From the NCBI GenBank assembly GCA_020426125.1, contig JAGQQQ010000233.1:1-10992 (forward strand): a stretch of DNA of 10,992 bases, given 5' to 3'. The first letter of the stretch is position 1; every line of letters starts with the position of its first letter. The stretch is from Planctomycetaceae bacterium (GTDB taxonomy: Bacteria; Planctomycetota; Planctomycetia; Planctomycetales; Planctomycetaceae). The position numbers and the translations under genes were made by a program. Shown here one piece after another: positions 7,837 through 10,992 of this stretch. The notes under the pieces are model-generated. The model worked only from the letters and a program-made list of their open reading frames with translations. It made no database searches and had not been told where the DNA came from.

Positions 7837-8970
7837 CTATTTCAGTCGCCAGGTAGCCTGACGCAAGACCGAGTGGGGAAACTGTCGCATTTTCTCGTAC
7901 CAGACGGTGAGAAGGGTTCCGTCATCGAGTTCGACAGTGCTCGGGTAACCCAAGTCTCCTCCTGTTCCGTCCTCTGAAATCCGCATGGGCTGCGACCAGG
8001 TTTCCCCCTCATCCTCGCTGATGCGAGCCTGATTCCCGAACGGGGGACGGCGATGGCCATAGCTCATCAGCAGTCGGCCGTCACGAAGTTTCAACAGATG
8101 AGACGGCAACCCCCAAACACCAATCGGGTGGGGCTCCGTCCAGGTCCGGCCGCCATCGGTCGATTCGGTCTGCAATGTTTCTCTCGAATTCGAGACACTG
8201 TGATTGCGGATGTGAACCACGATCTTCCCGGTATCACACTGAACGGCATGAAGTTCGTGGTAGTCGTTGGGGTCATCACCCGATCTTGCCGGGATCTCGG
8301 CGAGCCATTCCCAGGAAACACCATCATCTTTTGAGATGGCGACACCGACTCGGGGATTCTCGAGCCACAATTGTTTTCCCGCATACAGCAGAGTTCCGTC
8401 GGACAACGCAATCGGACCATGAGGACTGTTCACCAAACAGTCGAATCGTGTCGACCATGTCTGGCCTCCATCCGTGGAGCGCAACATCCAAGTCCCGAGG
8501 TCTGCCTGTCGCTGGTCTGCAGTGAGTCGGTCGCGAGCCCCTTGCCAGCGTGTCATTCGCTCCTCATCCCAGTCGCCTGCTTGTTCCGCCTTCGCGAGAA
8601 TCGGCTCGTATGCAAGGGACGTAAACGTCGTGACGAGAAGAGAGCCTTTCGGAGTTTCTAACACGCCAGCGTCACGATCGTCCGTCGCTGAGTCCAGCAA
8701 AGTCCGAGGGTAGGTCCAGGTTGTTCCGTTATCATGCGACGTCATACATTCCACGGTTCCAAACGGACAGACATGAGCCTGTCGACGACCTGACCAGACG
8801 AGGATCAGCCGTCCGCTCTTCATTCGAGCGACGGTTGGCCAGCCACAGTAATATTCGGGCTGCGGGCTGATCACCCGAGTTGCCAGGACCTCAGCCATTG
8901 GTTCACCAGCGGTCAAGGACGAGGTCGCAAGAGGGATCAAAACGAGGGTCAGCAAAAAAATCGGGTTCAT
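7837..8970 (-). CDS. Secreted BNR/Asp-box (sialidase-like) protein
   Basis: A 377-residue protein. MNPIFLLTLVLIPLATSSLTA (1-21) is a classic signal peptide, which is why I start at ATG 8970 rather than at the in-frame ATG 9027, which would bury the signal behind 19 polar residues. Five Asp boxes (SxDxGxxW) mark a six-bladed beta-propeller of the BNR_2/GH33-like fold: SHDNGTTW (78-85), STDGGQTW (165-172), SKDDGVSW (213-220), STDGGRTW (270-277) and SEDEGETW (318-325). The C-terminal DLGYPSTVELDDG...VWYE (339-359) aligns with the segment that holds the sialidase catalytic Tyr (here Tyr342). The N-terminal FRIP/YRIP arginine motif is replaced by GWPTV (43-47), so true sialidase activity is doubtful. 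A periplasmic or secreted glycan-active or glycan-binding protein is the safest reading. The start has only a weak GGA upstream. Confidence 0.87.
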   Translation of the reverse strand: MNPIFLLTLVLIPLATSSLTAGEPMAEVLATRVISPQPEYYCGWPTVARMKSGRLILVWSGRRQAHVCPFGTVECMTSHDNGTTWTYPRTLLDSATDDRDAGVLETPKGSLLVTTFTSLAYEPILAKAEQAGDWDEERMTRWQGARDRLTADQRQADLGTWMLRSTDGGQTWSTRFDCLVNSPHGPIALSDGTLLYAGKQLWLENPRVGVAISKDDGVSWEWLAEIPARSGDDPNDYHELHAVQCDTGKIVVHIRNHSVSNSRETLQTESTDGGRTWTEPHPIGVWGLPSHLLKLRDGRLLMSYGHRRPPFGNQARISEDEGETWSQPMRISEDGTGGDLGYPSTVELDDGTLLTVWYEKMRQFPHSVLRQATWRLK

Positions 8971-9233
8971 TCGTCTTTTCCATCCGTCTTTGAAGTGAGT
9001 CCTCCCGCATTCTGAGGTGGGAAACATTCTCCGTCAAACGGGTCGGTCCGACAGGGATCCCGCAACGACTCCGTCGCGGGTGTCAGGCCTTCGGACTCGG
9101 TCCGGCCCAGCGAGTCTTCGCACTGACCGACGACGGAAATGGACTGGAGATCCACCGGATCGATCCATCGGCCCTGAGTTTCAAAGTCTCCCGAATGTGT
9201 TGTCGAATGCTCGGCACCGCCCTGCTCCGCCAA
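8967..9233 (-). CDS. Possible small hypothetical protein coupled to the BNR gene
   Basis: A TTG-started frame of 88 residues ends with TGA at 8967-8969, overlapping the BNR start as ATGA, the arrangement of translationally coupled genes. AAGG lies about 10 bases before the TTG. Roughly two thirds of codons end in G or C, like the surrounding real genes. The peptide is acidic and polar, contains three Cys (a QCEDS, a DPCRTD and a GECFPP), and has no signal peptide or recognisable domain. Against it: the start codon is weak, the family is unknown, and upstream the frame stays open only to a TAG about 57 bases away. It could be a real leader ORF, a relic, or chance. Apart from this frame the 8971-9439 interval shows no gene. 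Confidence 0.3.
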   Translation of the reverse strand: MAEQGGAEHSTTHSGDFETQGRWIDPVDLQSISVVGQCEDSLGRTESEGLTPATESLRDPCRTDPFDGECFPPQNAGGLTSKTDGKDE

Positions 9234-9439
9234 CTCTTTGCCTTGTCCATGAGCTGCCGCGAATGCTGGTGATCCTCCTGGGGCTCCCTAAGCCGTCTTC
9301 TGACGTCCGACCTTGGAAATGAAGACAAAGTGATTTCAGACTTTCGCTTTCCTTCCACTCTCGTACGACTCTGTCCCGCCCCTGTGTCGCCCGATACGAT
9401 GCGAGAGATTCATCGTGTGCCTCCATGAGGAGAATGTCT
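8971..9439. other. Divergent promoter region between BNR protein and lactate permease
   Basis: About 470 bases separate the two divergent genes and must contain both promoters. Besides the doubtful minus-strand small ORF (8967-9233), the plus-strand frame 9017-9322 is Arg/Pro/Ser-rich and looks like its antisense shadow. A small ACGAT/ATCGT dyad lies near 9397-9416, just upstream of the permease. I see no riboswitch-like or terminator structure that I would defend. Confidence 0.4.
9428..9432 (+). promoter_or_regulatory. Ribosome binding site of the lactate permease
   Basis: AGGAG lies 7 bases before a GTG (9440) but only 1 base before the in-frame ATG at 9434. The spacing favours GTG 9440 as the start codon; ATG 9425, also in frame, would overlap the site itself. 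Confidence 0.5.
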
Positions 9440-10992
9440 GTGCCAACTCCCATTCTGGCGTTTCTCGCGTTGCTGCCAATCATCGTGGTTGGAGTGCTGA
9501 TGGTCGGCTTCCGGTTTGCCGCGGCGCGGGTCATGCCATTGTCGTATTTTTCAGCCGCGATCCTCGCGTACGCCGTCTGGAAGGTTCCCGTCGAGCAGAT
9601 CGGTGCTGCCACCGTCAACGGAGTCATCGTCGCGATTCGGCTGCTCTATATCATCTTCGGGGCCATTTTGCTGTTGAATGTGCTCCGAGCCAGCGGAGCC
9701 CTGAACCGCATTCGCCAGACCTTTACCGATATCTCGCCGGACCGACGGATTCAGGCCATCATCATCGGTTGGCTATTTGGTTCGTTTATCGAGGGAGCCG
9801 CCGGATTCGGTACCCCCGCGGCGGTTGCCGTTCCCCTCTTAGTCGGCCTTGGCTTCCCAGCAATGGCGGCCGTTGTTGTTGGAATGATCATCCAGAGCAC
9901 ACCCGTTTCGTTTGGGGCCGTGGGAACGCCGATTCTCGTAGGAGTGAATACCAGCCTATCTGGAGATCCGGCCGCGGTTGCTCACCTGGAACAAGTGGGC
10001 AATGGCTCTTACGCGGAAGGTCTGAAGCAGATCGGATTTCAAGTGGCCGTCTTGCATGCATGTGCCGGGATGATGATTCCGTTGTTCGTCTCCTGCTTCT
10101 TGACTCGATACTTCGGAAAAGACAAATCGTGGAAACAGGGAATCGAGGTTTGGCCGTTTGCCCTGTTTTCGGCGCTGGCGATGATTGGGCCCTATCTGGT
10201 ATTCGCCCGGTACCTCGGCCCAGAATTCCCTTCACTCCTCGGCGGATTGATTGGGTTATCGCTCGTGGTCACGGCCGCTCAGCGCGGCTTCCTCATTCCC
10301 GCAAAGCACTGGGATTTCGCCCCGCGAGCCGACTGGGACAACGACTGGGAAGGGCTGGATCTGTCGATCGAAGCGTCCGAAGGCCGCGTCGGCTTCATCG
10401 CGTCCTGGATACCGTACCTGCTGGTCGCCGGATTGCTGGTGATCACGAGACTGCCGATGTTTCCCTTCAAAGCGTGGATGGTCGCCCCCGAAGTCACTCT
10501 TCAGGTTTCCCATTTGTTCGGTTCCAGCATCAGCATCAAAGAGACCCCGCTGTATGTTCCAGGAACGGTCTTTGTGGTTGTCTCACTGATCACAGCGGTC
10601 GTCCATGGATTGTCCATCTCGCAAACCAAGGACGTCTTGACTCGATCCTTTCGAACCGTTCTTGCGGCCTCGGTCGCGCTCGTCTTCACCGTTCCGATGG
10701 TGCAGGTTTTCCTGAATAGCGACGGCGGCACGGCAGGTTATGAGAAGATGCCATTCGTTCTCGCTAGCGCAGTGGCCGATGCGACCGGCCGGGCGTGGCC
10801 AATGTTCGCCCCCTGGATTGGCGGAATGGGAGCCTCCGTTGCTGGCTCCAACACGATGTCGAATATGATGTTCTCTTTGTTCCAATTCGAAATGGGCGAG
10901 CGAATCGGTTTCGATCCCACTTGGATTGTCGCCTTACAGGCAGTCGGCGGCGCCGCGGGAAATATGATCTGCGTCCATAACGTCGTCGCCGC
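9440..10992 (+). CDS. lctP: L-lactate permease, LctP family (3' truncated by window edge)
   Basis: The frame is open for 517 codons from GTG 9440 to the right edge, so the stop is missing; family members are usually about 550 residues, so little is lost. It is a polytopic membrane protein starting with a hydrophobic helix (ILAFLALLPIIVVGVLMVG). The family signatures are clear: FIEGAAGFGTPAAVAVPLL (116-134), the following IIQSTPVSFGAVGTPI (150-165), and near the end GASVAGSNTMSNMMFSLFQ, then QAVGGAAGNMICVHNVVAA. LctP proteins are proton symporters for lactate and often also take up glycolate. The polar loop DWDNDWEGLDLSIEASEGR in the middle is a likely cytoplasmic insert. A 434-residue frame at 9415-10719 over the same DNA is Arg/Ser-rich and is a shadow. 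Regulation is unknown; no lactate dehydrogenase gene is in view. Confidence 0.92.
   Translation, partial: MPTPILAFLALLPIIVVGVLMVGFRFAAARVMPLSYFSAAILAYAVWKVPVEQIGAATVNGVIVAIRLLYIIFGAILLLNVLRASGALNRIRQTFTDISPDRRIQAIIIGWLFGSFIEGAAGFGTPAAVAVPLLVGLGFPAMAAVVVGMIIQSTPVSFGAVGTPILVGVNTSLSGDPAAVAHLEQVGNGSYAEGLKQIGFQVAVLHACAGMMIPLFVSCFLTRYFGKDKSWKQGIEVWPFALFSALAMIGPYLVFARYLGPEFPSLLGGLIGLSLVVTAAQRGFLIPAKHWDFAPRADWDNDWEGLDLSIEASEGRVGFIASWIPYLLVAGLLVITRLPMFPFKAWMVAPEVTLQVSHLFGSSISIKETPLYVPGTVFVVVSLITAVVHGLSISQTKDVLTRSFRTVLAASVALVFTVPMVQVFLNSDGGTAGYEKMPFVLASAVADATGRAWPMFAPWIGGMGASVAGSNTMSNMMFSLFQFEMGERIGFDPTWIVALQAVGGAAGNMICVHNVVA

Noticed and set aside
9415..10719. Long plus-strand frame of 434 residues
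   Set aside because: Arg/Ser/His-rich, no membrane segments or motifs; it lies over the lactate permease in another frame and is a shadow.
1..10992. Search for CRISPR arrays, tRNA/rRNA, transposases, phage genes or defence modules
   Set aside because: No regularly spaced repeats, tRNA-like cloverleaf, transposase motif, terminal repeats or nuclease/toxin signatures were seen on either strand.

Overview
The window looks like a chromosomal segment of a planctomycete (Planctomycetota). The best sequence evidence is the large secreted-type protein at 1518-3950, whose N-terminus carries the positively charged stretch plus 'ETLENRALLT' motif (LEPR-XLL-like) typical of planctomycete surface proteins. 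The gene mix fits as well: a Calx-beta/VCBS-repeat protein, a secreted FAD oxidoreductase of the FAD_oxidored type, a BNR 'sialidase', and moderately GC-rich coding sequence in mostly monocistronic genes. Genus cannot be fixed from the sequence.

Left to right: (1) the 3' end of a plus-strand gene that enters from the left edge and stops at 125, followed by a good rho-independent terminator (219-249). (2) A minus-strand SAM-dependent methyltransferase (421-1014). (3) A gene-poor stretch (1015-1517) with one strong hairpin. (4) A minus-strand 810-residue surface metallopeptidase-like protein with a Calx-beta domain and five VCBS/FG-GAP calcium-binding repeats (1518-3950). (5) A minus-strand SprT-like zinc metalloprotease (4179-4937). 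(6) A 219-bp divergent control region with an imperfect operator-like dyad. (7) A plus-strand secreted FAD-dependent oxidoreductase with C-terminal SLH-like, calcium-loop and malectin-like modules (5157-7676). (8) A convergent minus-strand BNR/Asp-box protein with signal peptide (7837-8970), possibly preceded by a small coupled ORF. (9) A plus-strand L-lactate permease (LctP family), start about 9440, running off the right edge.

The genes do not form one obvious operon: strand changes are frequent and gaps are 160-500 bp. A loose theme is extracellular carbohydrate handling (secreted oxidoreductase with a putative sugar-binding tail, secreted Asp-box propeller) next to uptake of a small carboxylate (lactate or glycolate). 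I see no CRISPR array, tRNA, rRNA, insertion sequence, prophage or toxin-antitoxin module, and no convincing new multi-gene system. The most interesting items are the domain fusions, the atypical zinc and sialidase sites, and the small ORF with an ATGA overlap to the BNR gene.
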